Shown here piece by piece: positions 1 through 10,601 of a stretch of DNA of 64,000 nucleotides. The notes beneath the pieces are model-generated. The model ran no database searches and was not told the origin of the DNA. It was given only the letters and a program-made list of their open reading frames with translations. Made by a program: the position numbers and the translations under genes. Every line of letters starts with the position of its first letter. The stretch's first letter is position 1. This stretch comes from Ixodes scapularis (lineage: Eukaryota > Arthropoda > Arachnida > Ixodida > Ixodidae): contig NW_024609857.1 in NCBI RefSeq assembly GCF_016920785.2, positions 5,704,373-5,768,372 on the forward strand, in the 5' to 3' direction.

Positions 1-557
1 GAAACTGGGCCGCACCGCGCTCCGAAACCAATTAGGGTAACCAGAAACTGGCTTTTGCTCTCTTAAGAATTTTGAATAACCTTGAAGCGAAGGGAATTTC
101 CGTGCCAAACACAAGCAAAAAGGAAATTCGTGGCATATTTGAGTGATCCATTGAATTGGTGTTGTCATTCGTTTCGACTGTATAAACACAGTTGCGTATA
201 TGTTTTTGAAAGTCAATGTACTCTACATTGTTGTGTGCTCATTATTAAACTCTCCGAAGAAGCGTGTGTAACTCTGAATTATGTTTAGGTTGTTTAACAC
301 TTTGCACCGTATATAATTGACACCACTGTACTGTATAAAGACTCAATTACCTGTCTTTATATATTTTAAATTGTTCATCAACACATCTGTTCAGTTTCTT
401 CTTCGGATTTAGAGAAGAGGCGGGGGGGGGGGGGGGGAGGGGCAAGGGAGGGGGGGGGGCTTTGTCAAGTAGCGACATGCTGCTTTTTTTTTTTGTTATT
501 TTCCTGCTTTCCCCTTTTAGATAAAAAGGAAATAAAATTGATTGATTGTTCGATTGT
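1..557. other. 3' flank of the receptor gene, no gene seen
   Basis: This stretch lies downstream of the receptor stop codon on the minus strand, so part of it is probably 3' untranslated sequence. I find no AATAAA on the minus strand. The nearest candidate is the weak variant AATATA near 359-364. A run of 16 G lies at 422-437 and T/A-rich tracts around 483-494. Nothing else is recognisable. Confidence 0.5.
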
Positions 558-788
558 TTATAAAGGTCTTCCGCCATTTTCGCCAGTGCGGTTGTCGTCC
601 TCGACGAATTTTTCGGGAGTCCTCTTGTTCGGTGGCCTGCGCTTGTAGTAGAAGAAGGCCCCGTCGAGGATGAGCGTGATCACGATAATGGTGATGACGA
701 CACCTGCGATGGTACCCAAGTGGCACGAATCCTGGACCGAGACGAGTTTAAACGTGCCCAGCCTGAAGGTCTTGTTGCCCATAACCAC
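558..788 (-). CDS. MET/plexin-like receptor, exon 12: end of last IPT domain, membrane helix, short tail, stop
   Basis: Last coding exon, residues 906-981 of the predicted 981-residue receptor. A good acceptor (TCCCTCGCAG) precedes GTG in phase 0, matching the phase-0 end of exon 11. The exon completes the fourth IPT fold (VVMGNKTFRLGTF, then a Cys), then runs into a hydrophobic helix at about residues 930-952 beginning TIAGVVITIIVITLIL, followed by a basic stop-transfer YYKRR. The tail is only about 29 residues and rich in K, R, E and D. It ends in TAA at 558-560. Between the helix and the stop the only GT is a poor donor (TTC|GTCGAG), so I see no good way to splice onward to a kinase or RasGAP domain. 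Known family members continue with a tyrosine kinase (MET, RON) or a RasGAP domain (plexins). The truncated form is my reading of this sequence. Confidence 0.85.
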   Translation of the reverse strand: MVMGNKTFRLGTFKLVSVQDSCHLGTIAGVVITIIVITLILDGAFFYYKRRPPNKRTPEKFVEDDNRTGENGGRPL

Positions 789-1001
789 CTGCGAGGGAAG
801 GCGCCTTAGCAAACAACCGCGGAGACAATAGAGCACACAGCTAGGGAATTTACTGCATTCACGGTGATCAAGAGGCTTGCACGTCCACCACCCTTCACCG
901 TCACCAGCCCCAACCATGGCCACTTCGTCGTGCAACAATCGTGCTGCCTAATTAGACACGAGCAATGTGTCAGCATTAAATAAAACGCTACATATAACTC
1001 A

Positions 1002-1262
1002 TATAGACGCTTTGCAGCAGCTGTGCATGGGCGCCACCATAACTGACCTTCAGTTTTTGTTTGCTCTTATTGAATTTTCTTCAATTCATCATTACCATAG
1101 CAGGCCAGGTTATGGCCATCTTAAATTTTATTGCATCCTTCTACCCAGCATTGGCCTTTCTGGAGGCTCGTCAACACCCGTTTCAGTCGCTCGGCATCTC
1201 CATAAGAAAGAAGAAGATCAGCAATGGCGGCTGTAATCTGGCGCGTGTGTAAAGCGTCTATA
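1002..1262. repeat. 260-bp MITE-like repeat, copy 1
   Basis: The sequence begins TATAGACGCTTT and ends AAAGCGTCTATA, so its ends are inverted repeats. A diverged copy of the same length lies at 45531-45784 with matching internal blocks (CATCATTACC, TCAACRCCCG, GGCTCGG). It is too short to code for anything and sits in the last intron of the receptor gene. Confidence 0.65.
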
Positions 1263-2181
1263 ACCCGTTTCCATAAAGCGAGACATTGAAATGTCGAGCT
1301 TGCTGAGCAGTAGCTCCTGCATGTGCACTGGCCCGCGATGCACTCCTAGCTCCGATCACTAATCTTTCCATCATTTCAATCAATGAGAAGGACAATATGT
1401 GATGCTCAAGAAGCATGCGCGCTCAGAGCCAGAAAGGGTGGCGTTCTTTCGGTCGCTCAAACTGCACGACCAAACGTGGTACACCTTTTGCCCTTCTCAC
1501 TGGTTAAGTTGATTGAAAGACCAGCGAATGGTGTTTCGAGTGCGCCGCGGGCCAAAATACATGAAGGCGCTTCGGAGAGTGTGTTCTTGACATACGGCAT
1601 ACAAGTGGCGAGACATCGGCCGAAATTGTAATAGGCTAGGTTTGCATGAATACAACCAAGCGCATCGCAACGAGGACAGACCAATCCCGCGCTCCCAATC
1701 CTCCTTTCACTCTTCTACCCATTCATTGTCGTCAAATCCGCAACAGTCGCATGCATCCAAAAACGGCAAGCCGTACAAATGAAAAAGGAAAGCAACCAAT
1801 TTCGAAACTATTTCGTTGTTGTCGTTTTTACTTTTAAAGAAGAAAGGGGAGACTTTTTTCCTACTGGGGTGCAGCTCGTGAATATTGTATGCACTTTGTG
1901 TCCTCGCACAAGGATCGGGTACTACTTTCTCTATACAAAACGCGAGAAAAAGAACAACAACAATAACAACAACGCTTTACACAAGTCTGTATTTAAAGAA
2001 GTTAGGTGGGTGGAGGACTTCCCAAAAGTGGGCTTGCAAGACATTCGTGCAAACATATTCTACCGCAGAGACGTGGCAGGCACAGTCCAGTGACGGGTTA
2101 AAAAGGGGGAAAAGGTATTAGGAGAAATTCAGCGGAAGGAACAAGGGATCAAGGTCATGGTGAACGATTACAGCGACTTAC
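1263..2181. other. receptor intron 11, remainder, nothing recognised
   Basis: No convincing coding frame or element ends. A short AAC-rich tract lies around 1953-1975. Open frames here are short, overlap on both strands and show no domain. Confidence 0.5.
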
Positions 2182-2337
2182 ATCTACGGTATGGGCGGCG
2201 TCTTCGCTCTCTTCATGGACTTTGTAGGAGCACACAATGGTGGTCGACGTAATATTTATCACCTTGCACGCCTGATCCACCTCGTCTATCTTTACGCTAA
2301 ACTCGTCGTCGTGCTCCAGCACTTTGAAGTTGTGGCC
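2182..2337 (-). CDS. MET/plexin-like receptor, exon 11 (IPT domain 4)
   Basis: Residues 854-905 of the receptor, 156 bp, phase 0 at both ends. The acceptor is TTTCTTTTCCAG and the donor GAT|GTAAGT. The exon continues exon 10's PTVLIR directly with GHNFKVLEHDDEFSVKID, which is the PTVLIxGHNF pattern of an IPT/TIG strand pair. A cysteine pair (ACKV and VCSYK) is as expected for the family. It encodes most of the membrane-proximal IPT domain in the ectodomain. Confidence 0.85.
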
Positions 2338-2414
2338 CTGGAAAAGAAAGCTAAATGTTAGAACCATCTCATAGAAAAAGACCGAGCATTTCGGAAAGAC
2401 ACTCACTATGGGGA

Positions 2415-2625
2415 GGGGGCCCGTCACTGTAGTGCAGCCGGCAAAATTGAGGGGGCCCCATCATGCACTGCGGTTTTCCGCGGCGGCGCAGCGTGATGTC
2501 ACCGCCGGTGCACCGTGGCCAATGGGATGACGTGGCCCGCTGCTTGTAGGATTGCGCTAAGTGTAGGAATGCGTTCGCATTCCTACACGTAAATCGGCTT
2601 AAGCGTCTCCTCCGAATTTTTCTAA
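2415..2625. repeat. dispersed repeat with a TGTAGGAATGC hairpin, copy 1
   Basis: A perfect 11-bp stem TGTAGGAATGC / GCATTCCTACA with a 4-base loop lies at about 2566-2591. The same hairpin with matching flanks (GAGACGCTTAAG on one side and AGCGC on the other) recurs inverted at about 5790-5940. Flanking GC-rich sequence (GGTGACATC-like) is also shared. It is probably the end of a non-autonomous DNA element. I cannot name the family. Confidence 0.5.
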
Positions 2626-4048
2626 GTTCCTTTTTTTTTTTAATACCGCCACTTTTACGTGAAACACCCTGCATATACAATGCCAATGGTGATAAGTGAA
2701 ATTTTCGGCTCATTCCGTTCAAGAAAAGAAAAATGAATGCATACTGTAAACGACTCAATTTTTGCGACGACCTCATTTTTGCGAACTTTTCTAATCGCCT
2801 GTAATTCCCGAAAAGAAATATAGATACCGCGAACAATTCGAAAAAAATGTTGACACTTACGGAAGCTACATTGAGAGACTGTGCTTCCTTGAGCAACACT
2901 CTAAGAACGAAAAAAAAACATGCCTGCAAAGGCTCTCACGTGATCATTACATATGTTATTTTATTTATCGGCTCTAAGGAGCTAAAACAAAACATTCGAA
3001 ATATTTGAAAGAAAATTACGTACTGGGCCGGAATTCATGGTCATTCAATTCGCGGTCATTGTGGGTTTTAATTTTCGATTAGCAAAATTTAGAGCCAACG
3101 AATAATTCTAATTTTTCCGGCTTTGACCCATTCGTGACCATTCGAGCCCGCGAAATTCGAGTCATTTGCAGTATTCATAAAATCGCAAATGTACGTGATG
3201 TGTGGCTAGTTAAAAAAACACACACACAAACAAAGCCCTGTTTTTTACTATTTATATAGACAGCGCGTGACTGATACTTGAATGAACATTTGGAATGATT
3301 GATTGAGTGAGTGCCTTACCGAGTGTAAACGTTGATATTCTAGTAATTTCGGTCTTTTCAATGAGATGAATTATAGTGGCGAGGTGTCACTTTATCCAAT
3401 GACAGCTTAGGAAACGCAGGACGTGGCCTAATATCATCACGTTCATAAAGAGGCACTGACACATCAAAATCATATTTTTTTTTATTATCCGAAACGATTG
3501 AAAACGATGCCGGGACATTACCCTCAAAATTTGAAATTTGGGAATTCAGTATTTGTGAAGTAAAAAAACAATTTCCAAATGCCGAATTCGAAGTTCCCGC
3601 GCGATCGGCGCCGGTGCCTTGACGTCAAAATTGCGAAGTCCTGAGAGTCCACTTTCTTTCACCACTCCCTGCTGTTGCCATGGCGACCCAAAGCGAGGAG
3701 AAAAGGAGCGGGCGCCGGCGTTGCGGCGGACCGGTTTTGAGCGGTGTCGCCTGTTTTCCGTTGGAGGATACAAATCCAGGAGACGGCACCACAACGAACT
3801 CCCGATTTTTGGTATTTCAAAAAGAAGGGCCGTAGTGCGTTCGTCATTGCGTTAAAAAAATGTTTTAGGATTGCCGTAAATAAATGTTATAGAGATGTCG
3901 CCTACAAAGCTTCTAGATTTCATGATTCTTGACGTCATCGATCAAAAGAAGCGAGGAGGCGAGAGGCGGGAAAATCAAACGCCAAAAATAAAAAGGCGCG
4001 CGCGCGCGCGGGAAAAATTTTTTTCGCGATGCGTTTTTTTTTTTGCGT
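2626..4048. other. receptor intron 10, no gene seen
   Basis: This stretch is AT-rich at 2930-3560 and GC-richer at 3590-3830. A CG dinucleotide run lies at about 3992-4010. The overlapping open frames at 3546-3932 on both strands carry no recognisable domain and I treat them as chance. Confidence 0.5.
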
Positions 4049-4056
4049 GTCTATGA

Positions 4057-5072
4057 CAGAGCTGGCAGTAATGCAATTACTGTAATGAAATTACAGTAAT
4101 TTAATTACTTGTTCCAGTAATTAGTAATGTAATTCATTACTTTTTGTAGCAGGTAATTTAGTAATGTAATGAATTACTCCAGCGACGGTAATTGTAATTA
4201 AATTACCTAATTACTTTTTCGCACCAGGCATATTTTTTGTGTCCACAATACACAAGTGCGCTTTTCTTTTTATTTTACTTTTTCTTTTTCCTCTACACCT
4301 TTCCGAAAAACGCTCTTTGGCCGCCGCTATGTTGCTGATGCTAATGCGGCTGGTGCGACTCTCGCGCCCGCTATCAGCTAGACATTTTCTGCCACTCTCT
4401 TGAACTCTGAAAACCCGCTCAGCGCGATTCTCTACCTATGTTTTTCGGTTTTGCATTCGACGTTTTCTGGCCCCTCTTGAAAGTTTCCGCTTACGTTTTC
4501 TGATGCATACTGCGTACCCTCTCTCTGTTATCTTTCACTGTGAGAAATAGGGCTGGTAAGTGCCTTCCATTCGAGCTTTTCTGCTCGACATTCTCGGGAA
4601 ACGAGGGAGGGGAAGTAGGTCGAACTAAGGCCCCTGGTGGAACGGCCCTCGACGCGATTTTGCGAACAATGACAATTGTTCTCCCCCCCTCCCAAAGATA
4701 ATCCGCGTAGGGTCCTCAGTCATCTCCAAAAATAGTTGTCCGGGTTGGGGTGGGAAACGGGTCAGTCGCGTGCGTTCCTCTGTCCATCTGTAAACATGCA
4801 ACAGAGAGTTCTAGCTGTGTGCCATGAACTGTGTAAATAATGTAAATAAAGTTATCTGTAAAAGGAAGTTATCAATAGCTCCTTTATATTTAAAAGTATA
4901 CAAAAGTAATGCGAAAGTAATGTCATTACTTTTAAAAGTAATTTGTAATGGTAATTAATTACTTTCTGGCTGTGGTAATTTGTAATGTAATTTAATTACA
5001 TTTCAGCAAATTTCAGCAAAGTAATTAGTAATGTAATTTAATTACAAAATATGAGTAATTTGGCCAGCTCTG
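4057..5072. mobile_element. non-autonomous hAT-type DNA transposon
   Basis: The 1016-bp element starts CAGAGCTGGC and ends GCCAGCTCTG. It is flanked by the exact 8-bp direct repeat GTCTATGA (4049-4056 and 5073-5080). An 8-bp target duplication with CAG...CTG ends is diagnostic of the hAT superfamily. Both subterminal regions (about 4066-4225 and 4890-5045) are packed with TAATTAC/GTAATTA motifs that could act as transposase-binding repeats. There is no transposase frame, so it must have been mobilised in trans. Part of its interior (about 4308-4580) is related to sequence at 22712-22960. Confidence 0.9.
4308..4580. repeat. dispersed repeat shared with 22712-22960
   Basis: Shared blocks with the 22.7-kb copy include CTTTGGCCGCCG/CTCTGGCCGCCG, AAACCCGCTCAGCGCGA/AAACCCGGTCAGCGCGA, TTTTGCATTCG and CACTGTGAGAA, in the same order. 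The copy lies inside the hAT element, so either the hAT element carries it or both are pieces of the same hAT family. Confidence 0.5.
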
Positions 5073-5080
5073 GTCTATGA

Positions 5081-5789
5081 CTGCAACTTGCATCGTTTTA
5101 GACAATGAAAATAAATACGACCTTTGGGGTGTCAGGGCCCCTTTAACGCTAGACATTATTTGGCCAGGCGATCGGCATTTCGTGCAGCCCAGATAAAAGC
5201 GTGGCCGCGAGACTCGACACTGGTTGGTGTACGGGTGGAAGACGAGGAATGAGGTGCTCGACGCAGATTGGGTAACGGGGAGGTCACGTGACCTAAGGGG
5301 TGGGCGAGGAGGAGCTCTACCACCTGTGCACACCGAGGAAGAGGAGCTCGAGAGCATGGAAGGCGCAAGAAGATAGCCGGAGTTATCAGCCCGATTAGCG
5401 GCAGTATCGCCTCATTCTAGAAAACACTATCAAGTGTACGCATGGTACGCGTTACACTATCAGACGAATAGCGCATAGCGCAATGGACGTAGGCGTCTTG
5501 CGCAAGGAAACTCAGAGTATCGCTTAACGTTTGTGATGCCAGAACGTGTCATGTATGCAACGCAATTGCTCAGCAGCTTTGCCAGAACTTTTTCTTTTTG
5601 CTTTGTTATTTCTTTTTTCTTGCATTCTTTTCACTTATTATCAAAACGTCCTTAGCGAAGGAGAGGTAATAAGAGGCTCGGAATTCGTCATAGCCTGCGT
5701 ATCTAATGATGTCAGTGACTGCAAGTGTGATATGGAAAAAAAAAAAAGAAAAAGAAACGTGGTATCAATTGTTGCACAAAGTTTGGCAG
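5081..5789. other. receptor intron 10, no gene seen
   Basis: The motif TCAGGGCCCCTTTAA at about 5132-5146 resembles the end of the element at 23590-25014 and may be a relic of that family. The open frame at 5546-5815 has a hydrophobic stretch but no support as a gene. Confidence 0.4.
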
Positions 5790-5940
5790 AGACGCTTAAG
5801 ACTGCTTACGTGTAGGAATGCCAAAGCATTCCTACAATCAGCGCGCCCCGTTTTCCTTTAGCACACGGCGCTCCGGGGGCGACATCGCGCTCTCTCACTG
5901 CTCAGGCGCGGCGAACCCTTCCGGCTTCACGAAGGCTTCC
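5790..5940. repeat. dispersed repeat with a TGTAGGAATGC hairpin, copy 2
   Basis: A hairpin TGTAGGAATGC / GCATTCCTACA is centred near 5824, preceded by GAGACGCTTAAG and followed by AGCGCG. It is inverted relative to the copy at 2415-2625, so the two lie tail to tail about 3.2 kb apart on either side of the hAT element. Confidence 0.5.
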
Positions 5941-6739
5941 GCGACGAGGCATCTGCGTTGCTGAGGTTTTCTTTGTGTTTTATTGGGGATAGGAATTTAG
6001 GTGCCGTTTTTCTGCTACAGACGGCTACAGAAAACGGTTACGGAAAACGCCGGCTTCGCTCCATCGGATCGTTAATCCTGTCGCAATAATATTAATAAAT
6101 ATGGCTTAGCAGTGACGCAGCTCCTGAAATCCAGTTGTAACAAGTAAGCTACAGTGTTACCGAAACTAACCAAAATTGCATCTGCCAAGCTGGCAGCTGG
6201 CGACTAACTGACAAGCTGCTTCGCTTCCATGCAGTTTGAACAGTCACGAGAAAAGTTAGACGGCTGCCCCCCCCCCCCCCCCCCCCTTCTTGTCAATTGC
6301 ATTAGGCTTCAATTGTGTCCCTTTAAATGCGTGTCATGTAGCAGCAAAGACCTTTCCGGAAATATGTGAGGATCCCAGCGTCTGCTTCACGCGTTGTGAC
6401 GTTCAGATGTACGGCACGTGAAATAATCCAAAAAGCGAAGTTGAGGTTGAGGTTTCACAACGCAGAGAAGGCGAAAATAAAAGCAAAACAGAGCATGTGA
6501 TGACCTTCTTTTGCGTTCGATCTCATTTTTGCGTGTCTTCCGAGCTCTTAATGATAAGAAAGAATCCATTGTGCCGCTACCAGGATAAGCGAAGCGTTCG
6601 AGCCTGCACGAGTGTACATCCGGAGAGCCCCACAATTCCCCTCGCTGCAAGGTCTCCAGGGATGTGCCGGGGATGTGTATCGGCGGTGTTGTGGGTGTCT
6701 TTGCGCGGGGTGGTGAGCCGGTGAAATCATAATCCCTAC
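5941..6739. other. receptor intron 10, remainder, nothing recognised
   Basis: A run of 20 C lies at 6267-6286. The minus-strand open frame that continues past the exon 10 donor towards 6387 is intronic read-through, not coding. Confidence 0.5.
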
Positions 6740-6997
6740 CCTGATAAGTACGGTGGGGTCGTCGTCGCGCACGTCGAGCCCGCCCGGCGGCAAGAGGTAG
6801 AACTTGGGCGAGGGCCTGTACGCGAACTCCATGCCGGCGGCCCTCTCGGGCAGTCGGAGCCCGTCCATCTGGAAGTGCACCTGCACCCAGATCGGGTCCC
6901 TGCGGTTCTGCAGCTCGTCCTTGGGGATGACCGAGGAGTCGAACAGCGAGGCCACGGGACACGCCAGGCTGTGGCCGTCGTCCGCCGGCACGCACTC
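6740..6997 (-). CDS. MET/plexin-like receptor, exon 10 (end of IPT 3, start of IPT 4)
   Basis: Residues 768-853, 258 bp, phase 0 at both ends. The acceptor is TCTCCTTGCCAG and the donor AGG|GTAGGG. The protein opens ECVPADDGHSLACPVASL, the usual Cys-containing end of an IPT sheet, continues through a charged linker, and then WVQVHFQMDG. It ends DDDPTVLIR, the start of the next IPT repeat. It follows exon 9 (ENISK) and precedes exon 11 in frame. Confidence 0.85.
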
Positions 6998-7608
6998 CTG
7001 GCAAGGAGACATTGCAGAGTGTTTCCAACTGCCCTATCCATTAGGGTCACGCCCCGTCTGGCACCCGATGCGTGCAAGCACGTGCAGCGTGCGCGTGAAC
7101 ATAGCCTCGGCAAGCTTGCAATGGAACGGGCTTTCGAGCACAAGCAGAGACATGGCGGCGGCCAGTCGCTGCGCTTGCAATCGTCTATACAAACTGCGAC
7201 TAGAGCATTGATCGTCTGCAAACGCCTCTGACTTTCTGTCCTCTTTTCCCCTTTTCACGCGACAACGTAACGCACGCGCACTAGCAATTCATTTGCCCAG
7301 AAGGCGTCCGCCATTACATTGCGAGGTATTTTTATGGTTTCAGTTGCTCGCTCTTGGAAATCTAGCAGTTACGACCCTCGACTACGACCACGACGCGAGA
7401 CGGATTGAAAAAGAACGGAACGTATGGGAAGTTCAGTCAAGGAAATTCGTAAAAACAAAAAGAAAAGAACGAATGTTGCTTTTATCACTTACTCATTACC
7501 CCCCCCCCCCCCCCCCCCCCCTTTTTTTTTCGCAAATTAGTCGAGACGCAACAAACAGTTTTGTGTCGTGCGTTGTGGGGATTCCTGCGGTCTCCCATCT
7601 CTGATGAC
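6998..7608. other. receptor intron 9, nothing recognised
   Basis: Overlapping open frames on both strands (6736-7258) are shadows of exon 10 and GC-rich flank. A run of 23 C at 7499-7521 is followed by T. Confidence 0.45.
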
Positions 7609-8072
7609 TGTGATAACGGTGGCGGGTCGGAGCGCTCGGCAGCCTTCGCCGTAAGATCCGACCTGTTCTTGAGGCGGGGGGCCTCCTGGCTTGGGGGGCT
7701 CTCCTGTCACTCTCTGCCGGGGGGACCTCTTTCCGTCCCCCCGCTCGGATGCGAATCACAGCTGACAGGCGATGAGGCGTTTGCCTCGACTTTTCCCGCT
7801 TTCGGGAGGGGAACTCGTCCGGCGACCGCGAAAGAGATAGGACGTGTGTCAGCGACTTCTCCGATGCTTCCCGGTATTGGCTCCCCGGTATTGGCGTCTG
7901 GCAGGTAAGGACCTTTTCTTACCTTGCCGGCGCGGGGGGCATTTTGGATGGGGACATGGTAGTTCATTTAGAAGAGTGTTGTAATAAATGCTCTTGGACT
8001 TTGTCCTTACTGTGGTACGTGTGTGCCTTCTCTTCCGCTATATTCGAGAGTGAGACAAGGTATAGTCGATCA
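7609..8072 (+). mobile_element. possible solo LTR-like segment
   Basis: The segment begins TGTGATAACGG and can be ended at CA (8072). It contains a polyadenylation-type signal (AATAAA at about 7982) about 90 bases before that end, and is followed directly by TTGGCACCGACGG, which resembles the primer-binding position of an LTR element. There is no second LTR and no pol frame nearby. Only the layout supports this call, and the boundaries are guesses. Confidence 0.3.
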
Positions 8073-8839
8073 TTGGCACCGACGGAGGTAATTAATCGAA
8101 CCGACCCGCAGTAATGTAGCCATAAACGTCGTCTATATTGCCGCGGACATGAGGGGACCGCGGTACTAGGTTTCACGTCTCCTTTGAGATATCGCCGTTG
8201 TTGAGACAACCCTTTGGTTACTCTTTCGGTACCAGTGTTGGTAGTTAGCAATATCTCACAGCGTATAGCCATTACCGGTCGTGGAGCACGCGTCGTCGTG
8301 TGTGGAATATTACTCATCCCGAAAAGTGCAGATTCTTCATTATGCGGTTTAATCTTATCTATCTTAATTGGGCTCCCTTATTGCTGCGAAACAATTGTGG
8401 AGATATCGCAATATCTGTTACAAGAACAAATTTTGTAGAGTCCGGAAAGGTCCAGTGTCATGAAACTCTCCGAAGATGGGTTCGACCTTCAATGCTGGAC
8501 GAGGCTGAGATGGAAAGAAAAACGACCTGATTGAAGCCCTTCCCCTCGTGTTTCTGAAGCAACAAAAAGGCGGTGACGCTGTCTGGAATTGCGTTCGTTA
8601 AAAAACAATGAGTTCATCCACACATAAACTGATGAACACTGTAGGGAAAATGCTTATACGTCTCAGTGCTTGCCTCAATTTTATAGCGCCAGTATCCTGC
8701 TTTCAATTTCCCAATAAAGAATTAAATTTAAGATATACTAGAACGACTTCGGGGTACTGTATGTTCTGCTCAACTGTACAGAGACAATGTGCACAATACT
8801 GATTTAAAGAAAAATTGTTTTAGGGGCGAAGCTCCTTAA
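8073..8839. other. receptor intron 9, nothing firm
   Basis: This stretch may be 5' internal sequence of the suspected LTR element, but no gag or pol frame is seen. A short TAGGGGCGAAGCTCCTTA palindromic motif at 8821-8838 borders the MITE array, and a related TTTAGGGGC borders its other end at 14698. Confidence 0.4.
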
Positions 8840-9089
8840 AAAGGTATCCACACGAAGGAGAAATCCGCTCCTTTCCTCCGCGGAGCGCGCATCACGTGAC
8901 ACATACGTAATCCCTTTTTGACGCCTCGTGGCGCCGTTCTCTCGTTCTCCTCCGTGGCGGAGGCGCGGAGGCTTCGTACTCTTGGCATGAGAACTCCGCA
9001 GGTGCACGCGGCGGAGCCGGGGACGGAGGTTCCCGGGTTGTTGACGTCACGAGATCCGTCCGCGGAGTTCTCCTTCGTGTGGATACCCC
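8840..9089 (-). repeat. MITE unit A of a four-copy array
   Basis: One of four related units of about 240-250 bp. The ends carry the inverted repeat GGTATCCACACGAAGG...CCTTCGTGTGGATACC. It is inverted relative to units B and C and in the same orientation as unit D. A TTAA lies at 9090-9093 between A and B. The interior contains two short palindromic GC-rich blocks (CTCCGCCGGTG-like, CTCCGTGGCGGAGG). It has no coding capacity. Confidence 0.8.
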
Positions 9090-9093
9090 TTAA

Positions 9094-9333
9094 GCGGTAT
9101 CCACATGAAGGAGAACTCCGCGGACGGATGTCGTGACGTCAACATCCCGGGAAACTCCGTCCCCGGCTCCGCCGCGTGCACCGGCGGAGCTTTCGTGCTG
9201 TCACCACAAAGCCTTCGCGCCTCCGCCACGGAGGAGAACGCGCCGCGAGGCGTCAAAAAGGAATGACGTATGTCTCACGTGATGCACGCTCCGCGGAGGA
9301 AAAGGGCGGATTTCTCCTTCGTGCGGATACCCC
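9094..9333 (+). repeat. MITE unit B of a four-copy array
   Basis: Same family as units A, C and D, in the orientation of C. It ends in GATACCCC and is followed by TTTAA, whose TAA (9336-9338) became the Harbinger target duplication. Before the Harbinger insertion it directly abutted unit C. Confidence 0.8.
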
Positions 9334-9528
9334 TTTAATGGTGTACTCACACGACGGAGATTTGCTCGCGAAATACCCGCGGCGAAGCGTACACGTCATC
9401 AGAATTTGAGGTCACGTGTTCTACGTGACGCGCTGCCTGCCTCCGCGGCGCTGCCGCGATCGCCCCGGAGAGGCTGTCAGCGAGTGACAGAAGCCCCGTT
9501 GGCCCCGTCGTACGGAGTGCGGAGAAAG

Positions 9529-9730
9529 ATGGCGACCAACGGTCAAGTTGCCGACACCGCGCTCTCCGAGGAGGCATTTTTTACGTTATTTTTGATGGTT
9601 GAAGAGAACGAATGCTTGTGGAGAATCGACCATGAGGGGTATAAGAACGTCCACAACAAAGACCGTATTTGGAAGGAAATATGCAGACGGCTGCAGGAAA
9701 GGTTTCCGAACCTGAATGCCCTGAAACCAG
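9529..9730 (+). CDS. Harbinger MADF-BESS protein, exon 1 (MADF domain)
   Basis: The start ATG is at 9529, in good context (AAGATGG). The exon encodes residues 1-67 and ends CCAG|GTACGT in phase 1. The sequence shows the MADF (SANT/Myb-like) pattern: FLMVEENECLWRIDHEGYKN, then DRIWKEICRRL, with the aromatic residues of the trihelix fold. In Harbinger elements the second protein binds the transposon ends and brings the transposase into the nucleus. That role is inferred from the family. Confidence 0.85.
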
Positions 9731-10413
9731 GTACGTAGAATAGAACCACGTGTAAACGCTCGTTCTCGCACGAACATCGCGGCTGTCGCTCTTTGAATAT
9801 GCATTAGTTTTAATTAAAATGTATCGGCCGTGTACAGCGGCAATATTCTATTGCTTCAATACAGCTCGCTCATCCGTAACAGCCCGCTATTGCTCGAGCC
9901 GTCAGTGCGCGTTTCTTTTTGTAGTATTTCTCAAAAGTTTGGAGCAAACCCCTCTAGTCTCCGGAACGGCTCGCCTCCGTACGAGGATCCTGTCACCGTC
10001 GGCGTTTGTTATCGAGGTGCGAGTGACGCAGGACTAGCGTTCCCGCAGCCGTACTACGAGAGCGAGCCCTCGTAGTACGGCTTCGAAGACTCTACTCCTG
10101 CGTCGCTCGCAGGTGTCCACGCTCGCGTGGGCTACCAACTTCTGACAAGTCCTTTAGATCTTCGAATCGGTGTAAAGAACCAAAGCTTACAACGTGGGTA
10201 TATGTTACTAATACACACGCTGATTACTTTGGAAGTCACCCACTCATGTTGACAGTGCGACCGTTTCGGCATGAATAAACTTAAATTATAATCAACTATC
10301 AGTCCCATCTTGAGAGCATGCATCTGGTGCAGCGGAGTCCAGTTTTTTTTCAAATGATTTCTGAGACATTACCGTTTCTAGCTTACTGTACTAGTTTGTT
10401 TTTCTCCTTTCAG

Positions 10414-10601
10414 ATGAAATAAAAAGACAGTTCAACAACAAAAGACGTCAGTACCAGGACGAAAAAAAAAAGAAGACCTTTGTCAGAAGTGGTCAAGCTG
10501 CTCCCACCTACGTTGGAAAATGGAAGTTTTTTAGCGCGCTCTCTTTTCTTGAGCAAAAGTGTCCGCCACCACCCCAAGGACACGTACTGGGAGTAGAAGA
10601 G
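10414..10601 (+). CDS. Harbinger MADF-BESS protein, exon 2
   Basis: 188 bp from acceptor CTCCTTTCAG to donor GAG|GTACAA, restoring phase 0. It completes the MADF helix (DEIKRQFNNKRRQYQDEKKK) and ends in a KWKFFSALSFLEQ stretch typical of the third MADF helix and its conserved end. It joins exons 1 and 3 in frame. Confidence 0.8.

Noticed and set aside
558..620. Donor at TTC|GTCGAG leading to a kinase or RasGAP exon
   Set aside because: The site lacks the usual A at position 3-4 and G at 5, and no such exon is visible in the 550 bases left. It cannot be fully excluded without transcripts.
3546..3932. Small genes at 3.5-3.9 kb
   Set aside because: Four overlapping frames on both strands without domain or splice logic in GC-rich intron.
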